64,000 nucleotides of DNA, taken from Hericium rajendrae. Lineage: Eukaryota; Basidiomycota; Agaricomycetes; Russulales; Hericiaceae. Positions 44,616 through 55,413 of the stretch are shown one piece after another (the stretch's first letter is position 1; each line of letters starts with the position of its first letter). The notes under the pieces were generated by a model. The model was not told where the DNA came from. It worked only from the letters and a program-made list of their open reading frames with translations, and did not search any database. The translations under genes were made by a program, and so were the position numbers. The stretch is taken from NCBI GenBank assembly GCA_033439255.1, contig CM065881.1, forward strand, positions 1,488,001 through 1,552,000, in the 5' to 3' direction.

Positions 44616-47394
44616 CTACAGACTGAGCGGCGGCACCGCGCCGCCGTACCCGCCCCCGCGCTGCACGCCGCCCAGCGCGCGCCCCTTCGAGTTCGGATGG
44701 TGCTGGTGATGCCGGTGGTGCTTCCCGCCGGAGCCCCCGGGGCTGACCCCCATCATGCTCTTGCGCTTCATCATCTTGTCGCGCCGGCTCTCCTTGCTGC
44801 GCTTGCCGCCCTTCGGCGGCGAGAGCAGCTGCTCCGCGGTCGTCGGCGTGCGGTCTCCGTCGCGGTCGCGCACGGGCAGGATCACGGGCGAGATGACGAC
44901 GTCGCGCCGCGCGCTGCTGCCGCGGCGCGTGGCCTTCGCTTTGCCCTTGCCTTTGCGCGCGGTGGGGCTGGCGGGCTCGGTGGGCGCGGCGGCGGCGCCC
45001 TTGGCGGACCAGAGGACGCCGCTGAAGGGGCTGCTGCGCATCATGCCGTCGAGAACGAGGTCGTCGCCGGCCTCGCGCGTGCGCCGGAACGTGCCCATGG
45101 GAATGCGGTCCCAGCGTTGCAGGTGTCGCCCGTGGTTGTCGGCATTCTCGTCTTCGTAGGGCGCGCCGGTGCTGGAGGACGGCAGCGGGAGGCAGGAGGG
45201 GTCGGTGGAGGGTGGCTCGAAGGGGTCAGAGTCGAGAAGGGAGGCGTCGAGCACGTCGGAGAGGAGGACGGGCTCGGGTTCGGGTTCTGGGGAGGGTTGA
45301 ATAGAGGGAGGTGGGAGTTCGAGGGAAGGGCTCATAGGGGTTTCGGAAGGGGCGAGGGGCGAGGGAGAGAGTGGATTTGATGATTGCGCGACGGAGAGCG
45401 CAGAGAGGGACAGCGAACGAGCGCGACTCTGTGACATGAGGACGTAAATGTCAAGATCGTTTGGAACGATGGAAAGGATAACGTACGTAGCTCATCTCAC
45501 GTCCAGATCCGACGTCATCCTCTCCTCTTCTCCGTTTTCTGGTACATGTTCTTGGGAACGGACTGGGTACATCAGCCGGGCGTCCATCCGACCCATCGAT
45601 GACCGCTCTCCGGAGCGCATCACCGCCGCTCATCGCAAACGTGCCCATTCTCGGGCCTGACTTACGTTTCTTTGACAGACACCCGCGCTTCTCTTCCTCT
45701 TCAGACGAGCCACGCAACGTGAGTCCCGCAACGTCCTGCACGGGCACTCCTCCCTCCTCGGCGCTGCAGTCTTCCTCGTCGTCATACCCGGGATCCCAGA
45801 AAGCGTGTCGGCCCTCGAGAATGTCCAAGGGCCGGGGTGATTGCAAGTCGGCAGAGCTTCGGCGCCGCGACCTGTGTTCAATAGGCCCGGGGCTCATAGT
45901 TGACATTGGGTTGATAGCGGAAACAGGGATGGAGTTGAAGGGCGGAAGGAGCGGCAGCGGGCGGAAGAGGCGCATAAGACGCTCGGTGGGCAATCCATTC
46001 TCGTCGACGAGCTCCTCATCCGTCGTCGCGCCGTCGTCGCTGTCCATCGCCATCTCCGCAGCGCTGTCGCCCTCATCCTCGTCGCGTTCGTAGCCAGTCT
46101 CCCACGCGCCAAAGTCCTCATCCATCTCCATCTTGACGTCGACGTCGCCATCCGAATCGCAGCTCGACCCAGAGGAGTGCGGCGCAGCGAGGAAGAGCTG
46201 CGCGTGCGCCGCGTCGACGTTCGCGTCAAAGTCAAAGTCGAGCAGACCCTGGCCGGGGCCGAGCCCGTTCGTGAAGATGTACGTACCATCCCAGCCCTCA
46301 GTCACCTCGAAGGCGACACCCTGGCGGTGGTCGCCCTCGCCCTCGGAGACGGTCTCCTCGCCGTCGTCGCCATCGTCCATGGGTAGCGGTGCATCCGAGT
46401 CCGACGAGTCGGTGAGGCCGGCGAAGAAGAGCTCGGCGTCCTGGCTGGACTCTTCGTCATCCTCGGACCAGCCCGTCGCGATTCCGGCATAGGTCACGGT
46501 CTCCTCATCCTCCTCGCCCTCGCCCGTCTCCTCGCCGCGCACGGGGCCAGGCCCCTCCTCCTCCGCATCCGCCTCGTCTGCATCTTCGCCATCCTCGGCC
46601 TCCGTCTCTTCGTCGTCGTCGTCCTCCGTGTCCGCATCCTCGCTATCTGCATCCATCGCGACGTCCATCTCGTCGCCGCTCGCCTTGCGCGGGCGGATTT
46701 CCCAATTACTCGTGCGCCGGCGCGTGCCGGAGCCAAAAACGGGGTCGCCGAGGAGCTCGCGGCGGACGCGCGCGCGCTCGTGCTCGCGATGCCGTTCCTC
46801 CGCGACGATAAACTGCTCCTCCTCGCCCTCGATCGACGAATCGCCGTCAAAGTCGAACGTCTCCGTCTCGCTCTCGCTGGACGACGACGACGACGCGGAG
46901 GACAGCGCGGACATGGACATGAAGGTGGGGAACGGGATGGTGGGGTCCGGGTCGGGCGCGGAGGGCGGCGCGCCGGCGGGGCAGTATTCGTCGTCGCTGC
47001 CGCGGCGGGGTGGCGGTTTGCGTCTGCCGGTCGTGTGGCTGGCCCGCGGGGCGGGCTGGCTCTTTTTCGGGTTTTGGTTTTGGGTGGGTGGGGGCGCCTT
47101 GGCGGCGACGGGTCTGGGTTTTGACGGGCGCCCGCGCCGCTTGGAATTGTCGTTGTGTTTTGCGGCGCTGGGGGAGGGCGCGTGCGGGCGCTTGAGTAGT
47201 TTTGCGGGTACGGTCAGCTTGATTTTTAGTGGTGCAGGAGCGGCAGGACGAGCAGCAGGCGCGGCTGGTGTCGGGGTGTTGTTGGAAGAGTTGCACGTGC
47301 AGTCCCCGTCGCATATTGGGCATATGTCGCCTATGTCGATGTCGTCTCCCATGGAGAGATCGGAAAATCCGGTATAGGAGTGAGAAGGCGGCAT
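44616..47394 (-). CDS. Large acidic protein with CPICDGDCTC motif
   Basis: Predicted 906-residue protein from exons 45487-47394 and 44616-45428 (58-nt intron, in frame). Near the N terminus lies DICPICDGDCTC, a compact cysteine cluster that could bind zinc, then a basic Pro/Lys-rich part with an AT-hook-like KRRGRPSKPRP. Several acidic tracts follow (EDADTEDDDDEETEAEDGED, and further Asp/Glu/Ser runs). The second exon carries Ser/Pro-rich and basic stretches and a His-rich KHHRHHQHHP. The whole chain looks disordered, suggesting a nuclear chromatin or transcription role. The family is not recognised. An ATG at 47572-47574 could extend it by 60 residues. Confidence 0.7.
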
Positions 47395-47998
47395 TGCGGG
47401 AGGCTGTTGGGTCTGTGGATTGGCTGCGGAAAAGAGGGGGCATGCGCGTGAGCAGGCGTTGGAGATGGATTGGAGATATGTAGTGAGAAAAGAGAGGAGA
47501 TCAGATGATGGATGGCGACCTCGAGGCAGACACAGCAGAGAATGTGACGAAGGATCCGACCATGTACGAGGCATGCCAGGCCCGGGAAGGCAAAGAAGAG
47601 AAGGAACGGAGATCTAGAGGCGTACTCTACATGGCAGGCGACGACTGAAATGAAGAGAGATCGAGGACTGCTACTCCCGGCACCGAGTATCTACGTAATG
47701 GCACATACGACACTTACTGATAAAGAACGATTTTTTGGGATGCATGGTTTGCAGCGATTGAGCATGAGGAGAGACTTGGGAGGGGAAGAACGGCCAGGGT
47801 GTGTAGGGAGAGTAAGATGGGCCCGGAGGCGATGGGAGACGAGCAAGAAAGCAACGGCCGCCCCATATCACCACGCTTCAGACCCTAACCCCTTCCCCCA
47901 ATTTTACTTTTCGCTCCCGAGCCGAGCCCCGACTCGACTGATCTGCTCTCTGCTCTGCTCGTGCTCGTGCTCGTCAAAGTACTGCCTACGCTGCCGTC
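47395..47998. other. Divergent upstream region
   Basis: 604 bp between the acidic protein gene (-) and BFR2 (+). Polypyrimidine-rich before the BFR2 start; no gene is seen. Confidence 0.4.
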
Positions 47999-50369
47999 AT
48001 GTCCAATCACCGTATGTGTTCCCACAAGCTCTCACTCTTTTCACCGACTAACCCCCCTCTGACCGCCCCTTCCCACTTCGCGATCCTCGTGCTACTGAAC
48101 CCGTTCATGCTCTTCTTCCAGGTCTCTCCCTCGCACAACAAATCGCCCTCCTCGACCAGCCCACTCCCATAGGTATGCCCGCCTTTGACGTGCTCTGTGT
48201 CCCCGCTCATCCTCATGCGTACCGCTATTTCAGACGTAGACCCTGAAGACGACCAGGGTCACGAGCACATCCGCACTGGCTCCGGTGATCCAGAAGACGC
48301 GAACGACGCGTCTGCCGCCGCCAGAGAGCACTATGTTGATGTTGGGTACGTGCTTTTGTGTGTGCGTGGTAGTGGGGCTCGGCTGATGCAGTTTAGCCCG
48401 TCCGCGCTGAGAAAGGCGCAGCAGAGCGTCAGCGACCCAAAATATGACGGTGTCAAGACTAGTCGGAAAGCACTACTTGATGACAGCGAGCCGTCAGAAG
48501 ATGAGCAGGACGACGAAGGCGCGGAGGAGCCCGCTCAAAATATTGATGACGAGGAATTCCCCTCGGGCGGCGAGGAGCAGCCCGACTCTGACGAACAAGA
48601 AGACGAAGACGAAGACGAGGAACAAACCGACGAAGATGAATCCAGGCCTCCACCTCCTCCGAAGTCTAAACCTCGCGCTTCGGAGCCCGACTCTGAGGAA
48701 CCCGAGCCCGATCTCGCGTCGACACTGCGCCAAACGCGCGCCGAAGACGTCAAGAAGGGCAAAGCAGTCAAGCGACAACTGGTACGTGTCGATCTCATTC
48801 GCTTAATATTATATCATTCATGCAGTTTCCGAACAGGCTTTATGGGACACCCTCCTTGACGCCCGCATCCGCATGCAAAAATCCGTCGTCGCCGCAAACA
48901 CCCTCCCCCTCGTAAGCCCGCGAAAACTGCATTCACTTCCCGCTCCGTGCCACTAACTACTTCAAATCGACATTCCCAGCCGGCGCATATCCCCCAATAT
49001 GCTGCAAGCCCCCGGTGCGCCGCGGCGCGCTCGGCCTTCCTCGCCGAGGCGCTCGCGCTCGCGGACGAGCTCTCCCTCCTGCGTGTCGTACGTCCCTTAC
49101 TTCTCGCCCGCCTGCTTCCTGCCCCCGCGTGCCCCTATCTCCCATCGATGCCCGGCGCTGCTTCCGCATGCCGTAGGTCGCGCGCGGGGGGCTGGCGCGC
49201 CGCGTTGTCTGTTACGTCTAGGGGTCCTGATCGTGTGCGTTTGCAGGACATGATGAGGCGCGAAGACGTCAGTGTGGACAGGCCGAGGCCGGGAAAGCGG
49301 CGCCGCATCGATGGGGATCAGCTGGATCGAGATGGCGCTTCGGAGGACGGGCGCGGTGAGGTGGAGGAGGACTGGGAGGAGAGCGTGCGGGAGGCGAGCG
49401 AGTGGGCTGCGGGGCTCGAGCATGCGTGAGTTGTATTTTCCTTACAATGTTTTTCGTGGGCTTGGGAGGTGGGACGACGAGGCAAGGTGCAACGCGCCGC
49501 GGAATTTCGACATAGAACGTCCCTCGTCGTCAGTCTTTGCCTTCGCCCGTGCTTCTTTCTTGCCTTGCGTTGCGCGGGTCGAGCCCCGCTATCATCCATG
49601 CTCCATTCGAGCAACGCACGAAGCTCCGCGCTTCTCCAAGAGGACGTGCCGCCGGACCTCACCCGTGCAAACGCCGCTGACACGCCCTCGCAGATACCAC
49701 CCGCACCTCACGCGCACGCTCGCAAAGTGGAGCGCAAAGATCGCGGCCGTCGCGCCCGGCGCGCTGCTCCCCACCGGCGCCAAGGCGTTCTCGCGCGGCG
49801 CGCCGCCCGTCGGCGCCGCGCAGCAGGTCGACGCGATGTTTCCGGGCGCGGGTGCGCGGACACGCGTGCGGCGGGGGAAGGGAGGGCGCATTGGCGATGC
49901 GGGCGCGGGAGAGGGGGAGGGGGAGAAGGAGGGCGGGGATGGGGAGGTGTTTGATGATACGGATTTTTATCAGCAGCTGTTGAGGGATGTGATTGATGCG
50001 CGTGGGGCGGGGGCGGGCGAGGACTGGAAGGCGGCACAGAAGGAGCGGAAGAAGCGGAAGGGCGCGGTGGATACGAAGGCGAGCAAGGGGCGCAAGCTGC
50101 GGTGCGTTTTTTCTTTGTCTATGCAGGCGGGGTGCTGATGGGTTTGCAGGTACGAGGTGCATGAAAAAATGCAGCATTTTATGGTGCCGATGCCGATGCC
50201 GTTTTCGGGCGGTGGGTGGCATGAGGAGCAGGTCGATGAGCTGTTTGCGTCGTTGTTGGGGCGGGGCTTTGGGGATGCGGGGGCGGGGGCGGGGGTGGCG
50301 GATGGCGCGGTGCCGACGGGCGATGCGCTTGGCACGGACGTGTTGAAAGGATTTAGAATGTTTGGATAG
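47999..50369 (+). CDS. BFR2: Bfr2/AATF ribosome-biogenesis factor
   Basis: Nucleolar protein of the early small-subunit processome (yeast Bfr2, human AATF/Che-1). It begins with a 13-nt first exon (47999-48011) and contains many short introns. The N terminus reads [21 protein letters not shown] long acidic region follows ([15 protein letters not shown] and then [18 protein letters not shown]). The AATF core is [21 protein letters not shown]. The C-terminal TRAUB domain contains [38 protein letters not shown] and [17 protein letters not shown]. The middle exon junctions, about 49000-49700, were not all resolved. Confidence 0.9.
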
Positions 50370-50685
50370 GCATTATGTACATGTTTGTACCATACTCCCC
50401 GTTCTCAATGTTTTGCATATGGGCAGCTTCGCATTTTCATGAATTTTGTGGAAATTAGTTGAGGGCGGGGTGCTCGGGCAGTACGTAACCGGAGATATAA
50501 CCGAAGTGGACATGGAACGGCCATTGAGTTGCCATCGAGTGACGCGCCTCGTCGGTCGTCCATACGCTCTCACCGACGACTCGCACGCTCTTGCCGTCCC
50601 ATGCAGCACACCCTATCCTAACTTTGCTCTCCTCCTTTGAATCCATTCCTGCACATCCAGTAGTATCTGACCCCCCTGTGGCAAG
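50370..50685. other. Sorting nexin upstream region
   Basis: 316 bp between BFR2 and the sorting nexin gene; presumed terminator and promoter. No gene is seen. Confidence 0.4.
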
Positions 50686-52879
50686 ATGGACTTCGAGGAC
50701 GAGAACCCTTTCACCTCAGACCCCCCGCTCTCCTCCGCATCCTCCACCTCCCATGTGAACGTCTCCCCACCGCCGCCCGCTACCAATCTGCCCTCGTCTC
50801 CGACGTCCCGCCCCCCTTTTCCCTCGCCTGGATCTAATGCCGCGCCGCGGCAGCCTGCGCAGAAGAGCGACTACTGCTGCTTCAGGGACCAGTGGCTGCA
50901 CTCTGGCGAAGACGTCGAGATCCTGGTATGGTCTGGCGCCTTACATGTGGGGCAGTGCTAATGCATGTAATTGTGCAGATTATCGATGCGGTCAAGACGA
51001 GCGAGAATGCGACCTCGCCGTACATCACGTATCTTATCCGCGCAGGCGTACGTCTCCATCTCCCATCCACGAAAAGGTACAGTACGACTGAACCACATGC
51101 GCACTGCAGAACGCAACCGCCCGGCACCGCTACTCCGAATTCGAAGCCCTGCGGGTGTCGCTCACGCAGCTGTACCCGACGCTCATCATCCCGCCCATCC
51201 CCTCGAAGCAGACCCTCGGCGACTACGCGATCAAGCAGGGCAAAGCGAAAGAGGACGCCGCGATGATCGCGCGCCGCCGCCGCATGCTGCAGACGTTCCT
51301 CAACCGCATCGCGCGGCACCCCATCCTCGCGAACGGGCACGTCTTCCACCGCTTCCTCGACGGCGACGTCTCCTGGGTGCGCCCCCCTCCTCATTGATTG
51401 TGCGTATAACTGCTGATTGGAATTGGGGTGCGGGCGCAGACGGAGATCACGCACTCGCCGCCGCTGTCGAACCTCCCGAAGAACATCCTCAAGGCGCCCG
51501 CGCACAACCCGACGGACCCGAACGCGTCGCCCGCGTACGCGGCGCTGCCGAACCCGAGCGCGGCGCACCCGCTACGGCGCCCCGACCAGCGCTTCCTCGA
51601 CTCGGAGGTGTTCACGAACAAGTTTGCGAGCCACCTCGGCGGGCCGATGGAGAAGGTCACGCGGCGCTCGATGAAGCGGTGGTCGGGCGAGTGGTCTTTT
51701 CGTACGCGTGGACGCCGTGTGCTGATTTTTTGTTTGGGTAGAGTACGCGCAGGACCATATGGATCTCGGGGCTGCGTGGAATGGGTTTAGCTTGAATGAG
51801 CATGGCGAGCTCTCTGCTGCCATCGAGCGCACGGGCCAGGCCATCGACGCAACGTACATGTCCACCACGCGCCTTGTAAGTCCCTCCCGCTTTTTCGCCC
51901 GCCTGATGCTGACCGCGCGGCAGCTGCAGGACCTCGAGCAGAACTGGCAGGAGCCGCTGCATGAGTATACGCAGTTCGCGGGGATCATCAAGAAGCTGCT
52001 CATGTACCGCCATCAGAAGCACGTTCAGCTCGAGATGACGCAGGACGCGCTCGAGGCGCGGCGCGAGGCGCTGGGCGAATTGGAGAAGAGCGAGCGCGAG
52101 GCGCGGAGGTTGGAGGAGGCGCTGGGGCGCGGGCGCGCACGGCCGGCGGGCGTCGAGAGGAGCGAGAGTGGCGGTAGTGTTAGTGCCAGTGCCAGTGGCG
52201 GAGAGGACCGCGAGGAGAGCGGGGCAGAGGCGCAGGAGGGCGAAGGGGAACGCGAGGGGGAGCGGGAGGACGAGACGGACCCGAGTTCGGCGTACTTGCC
52301 GCCGCATCCGGGGCCCAGTCCGATCAAGAGGCGGGCGCCGGGGATGGGGTTGCTGAGTGCGCTGAGCTACACGTTGCATGGGATGATGGACGCGGATCCG
52401 GAGACGGCGCGGAGGAACGGTATCAGCAAGACCAGGGAGAGCATTTCTCAGGTGCGATGCTCGTCCATTCTGTTCTCGTTTTCTCCTTGCTTAATGGGTT
52501 TCTCGCTAGCTCGAGGATGCTCTGCACCTCTCGGCACAGGACTTGAAATACGCGAGCTCGACGATTCAGGCAGATCTGGACCGCTTCCAGCGGCAGAAAG
52601 TCGCCGACCTGCGCGAGATGGCGATCAGCATGGCGCGGACGCACCGCGATTGGTGCCAGAAGGTGCGCGCTGCCGAGCTTCCGCTTTTTATATTACGACA
52701 ATTACATTGATCGCCTGCAGAACCTCGAAGCATGGGAGGAGGCGAAGCGCGAAATTGCGAAGATCCCGGACCACCCGAACCGCATGCCGCCGGAGGAGGC
52801 GCAGTCGCCGCGGGCGGGGCCTTCTGCTGGGCCGTCGGCCGCTCGGCGGGACTCGACGGCTACGATTAATGGAAGGTGA
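50686..52879 (+). CDS. Sorting nexin with PX and BAR domains (Snx41/Atg20-like)
   Basis: Endosomal sorting nexin of about 600 residues, needed for recycling of membrane proteins and selective autophagy. The N-terminal arm is Ser/Pro-rich. The PX domain spans roughly residues 70-200: EILIIDAVKTSENATSPYI, then RHRYSEFEALRVSLTQLYP (with the RYSEF lipid-binding Arg), PPIPSKQ and RRRRMLQTFLNRIARHP. A C-terminal BAR-like helical region (AAIERTGQAIDATYMSTTRL, DLEQNWQEPLHEYTQFAGI) is interrupted by an acidic low-complexity insert (SESGGSVSASASGGEDREE). Seven or so short introns. Which of the Snx4, Snx41 or Atg20 groups it belongs to is not certain. Confidence 0.88.
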
Positions 52880-53361
52880 GGTGTGGTTAGAGTTGGACAG
52901 CAATGGGGTGTGTAGGCTTTCGTGCTTTGCTTATTCTTTTGTACATACGCGAACATTGCTTTACTTGTTCATGTCGTGGATGAACTTTTGGATTGGAATT
53001 CATGGGAGAAAACGCAGCTTCCACCATGTCTGACAGCAGTCAATGGGAACTGAAGGACATGGCAGCCCGCGGCGGACAGTTCGACGATAGCTCGACAGTA
53101 GTCTCCGATCTCGAGGGTTGTCGAGGAGACGGATCTAGGCACGTGGCCGGAGCAGGATGCCCACACCGAGCATCTTCCCTTAGCCGCAACAAGCGCAGCT
53201 TGATACGAAACGGCAGCCGTCTGCCTCCCCATCATCCTTCTTCTCTGGATCCTGTTATCTCCTTGCCTCCGTGGCGGTTCCATTCTTTTCTCAACCACTT
53301 CCTAGTCGCCACTCGCGCTGGCTAGGACATCACCTATCCGTCGCATTTGATCCTCATTGTC
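52880..53361. other. VRG4 upstream region
   Basis: 482 bp containing a plus-strand frame at 52996-53325 without recognisable domain; more likely leader or promoter of VRG4 than a gene. Confidence 0.4.
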
Positions 53362-54875
53362 ATGGCTAGCACGTCTGCTGACCGCGGGGAGTACAAAAAT
53401 GTTGCGCTGGAAGAAGAGGATGTCGTCGAGATGAGGAAGGCGGTGGCGACGGGGAGCGCGAAGGACGCGCCGGTGTCGTCGGGTGAGTGTGCTCTCTGCT
53501 CTGCGCTTCGGACGTTCGTGACACCGCAGCCATGCCTTGCAGTCCCGCCTATTGTGTGCTATTGCCTCGCGTCCATTCTGATGACGATCGTAAACAAGGT
53601 GTGTATATCTGCGTGGTGACGCTCGACTGACGCTGACGGTTTGGTAGTTCGTCGTGTCGGGGCGCAACTTCTCGATGAACTTTCTGCTGCTGTGCATACA
53701 GTCGTCCGTCTGCGTGTCCTGCGTGCTGCTCGTCAAGCGGCTGGGCATTATCTCGTTTCGAAGTTTTGACATGGCAGATGCCAAAATGTGGTTTCCGATC
53801 AGCTTTCTCCTCGTCAGCGTCATTTACACAGGTTCGAAGAGTCTGGTATGTCCATTGTGTGCATGCGTGCTGAATGTAGTACTCATACCGAGCAGCAATT
53901 CCTTACCATTCCGGTGTACACGATATTCAAGAACTTGACTATTATACTCATCGTACGTTTCATTTCATCTTTAGTTCACTGGTTATTTGAAGCTGACACG
54001 CACCAGGCATACGGGGAGGTCCTGTGGTTCGGCGGACGGGTCACAGCACTTACATTAGTATCTTTCGTCTTCATGGTGCGTGCCTTCCACGAGTCAGTCT
54101 TGGCAGATACCTTCACATCTATCTATGAAGGTCGTGTCCTCGGTGATTGCTGCATGGACAGATATCAATAATGCTATGAACGAAACCCTCACGAATGGTC
54201 TCCCCGCTACGGCAGTCGGAGGCCTGTCCGCAGTGACCGGCGCCGTCTCGAAGATGAACATCGGCTACCTTTGGATGTTGGCGAACTGCGTGACGAGCGC
54301 CGCATATGTCTTGACCATGCGGAAGCGTATCAAGGCGACGGGGTTCTCGGACTGGGACTCCATGTTCTACAACAATCTCCTCTCTATCCCCGTCTTGATT
54401 GTCTTCTCGTTCCTTGTCGAGGACTGGGGCGCAGAGAACTTGAACCGCAATTTGTGAGTCTTGGCGAGTCCTCGGCGGCAAGATGCTGACACGCGTGACA
54501 GCCCTCCCGAAACCCGCAATCTCTTGCTCTTTGCTATCGCGTTCTCGGGCGCCGCGGCAGTGGGCATCTCCTACACGACAGCGTGGTGCATTCGCGTGAC
54601 CAGCAGCACGACATACAGGTCGGTGCATACCTTGCCAAGACGAACGTTCGCTGATCCGATTGCGTAGCATGGTGGGGGCGCTGAACAAGCTGCCCGTCGC
54701 GGCGTCAGGCATGATCTTCTTTGGGGATCCTATCAACTTTGGCTCGGTGTCGGCAGTGGGAGTGGGGTTCTTCGCGGGTATCGTGTATGCGGTCGCGAAA
54801 AACAACCAGAAAAAGGCAGAGGCTGCTGCGAAGGCTCCCGAGACGATCATCCCGTTGGCGAATCGGAAAGCGTGA
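53362..54875 (+). CDS. VRG4: Golgi GDP-mannose transporter
   Basis: Nucleotide-sugar transporter importing GDP-mannose into the Golgi for mannosylation of cell-wall glycoproteins and lipids. About 390 residues over several short introns. After a short cytosolic N terminus the chain has about ten membrane segments ([78 protein letters not shown]). The diagnostic GALNKLP substrate-binding motif lies in [20 protein letters not shown] and is complete, and the FYNNLLS motif is present. The C-terminal tail is Lys/Ala-rich. The gene is well conserved and fully intact. Confidence 0.95.
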
Positions 54876-55413
54876 TACGGGTGGGGGTGGTTTATGCGCT
54901 TGTCAGATGATATTTCCGGTCGCACGTAGATTAGAGCTGCTGTATACAGCCTGGGACATAAGTTACAACACGGTAGGATTTGCGGGAAGTTACGGAAGGA
55001 ATGCGGAGCACCGCGGGCTGCTGGCAGGTCAGTTTTCTGCGCATATATACAAGTGACAAGGACAAGAACTGGCAATGTGATTCATCGCTCAGGAACAGAG
55101 AATGTGGGGAAGTGGAGTTTGCGGATGATAACCGTTCAGCGAGAGTGCGATCCGCTCTAAATCCGGCGAGTACTCCGGAAAATTTGCGAGTATAGATTTG
55201 CGACGCTACTTCACTCCGAACCACACTGTAAGCAAGGTAGGCCCGCAGGACGTGTCACGCCGTCGAAGTTCCAGTCTGGTCGCATATTAGCAGAGCTCCA
55301 TTCAAGCTGCAAGAGCCGCGTCCAATCCTGGCCGTCCTTTTTCGGCTAGATAAGCGCGTCGCTTAGACTTATATATAAGATCCCCATCCCCAGCTTGTTA
55401 ACCATCTACCACC
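54876..55413. promoter_or_regulatory. Upstream region of pyruvate carboxylase
   Basis: 538 bp between VRG4 and PYC. A TATATATAAG element at 55369-55378 lies 35-45 bp before the start codon. Confidence 0.5.
55369..55378 (+). promoter_or_regulatory. TATA box of PYC
   Basis: TATATATAAG, 36-45 bp upstream of the PYC start codon; implies a short leader. Confidence 0.55.

Noticed and set aside
44490-45380. 296-codon plus-strand frame
   Set aside because: Antisense shadow of exon 2 of the acidic protein gene; no recognisable domain.
46628-47377. 249-codon plus-strand frame
   Set aside because: It is the antisense shadow of the acidic protein gene; its Ser-rich content mirrors Asp/Glu codons on the other strand.
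52996-53325. 110-residue ORF before VRG4
   Set aside because: No domain, and position fits promoter or leader of VRG4.
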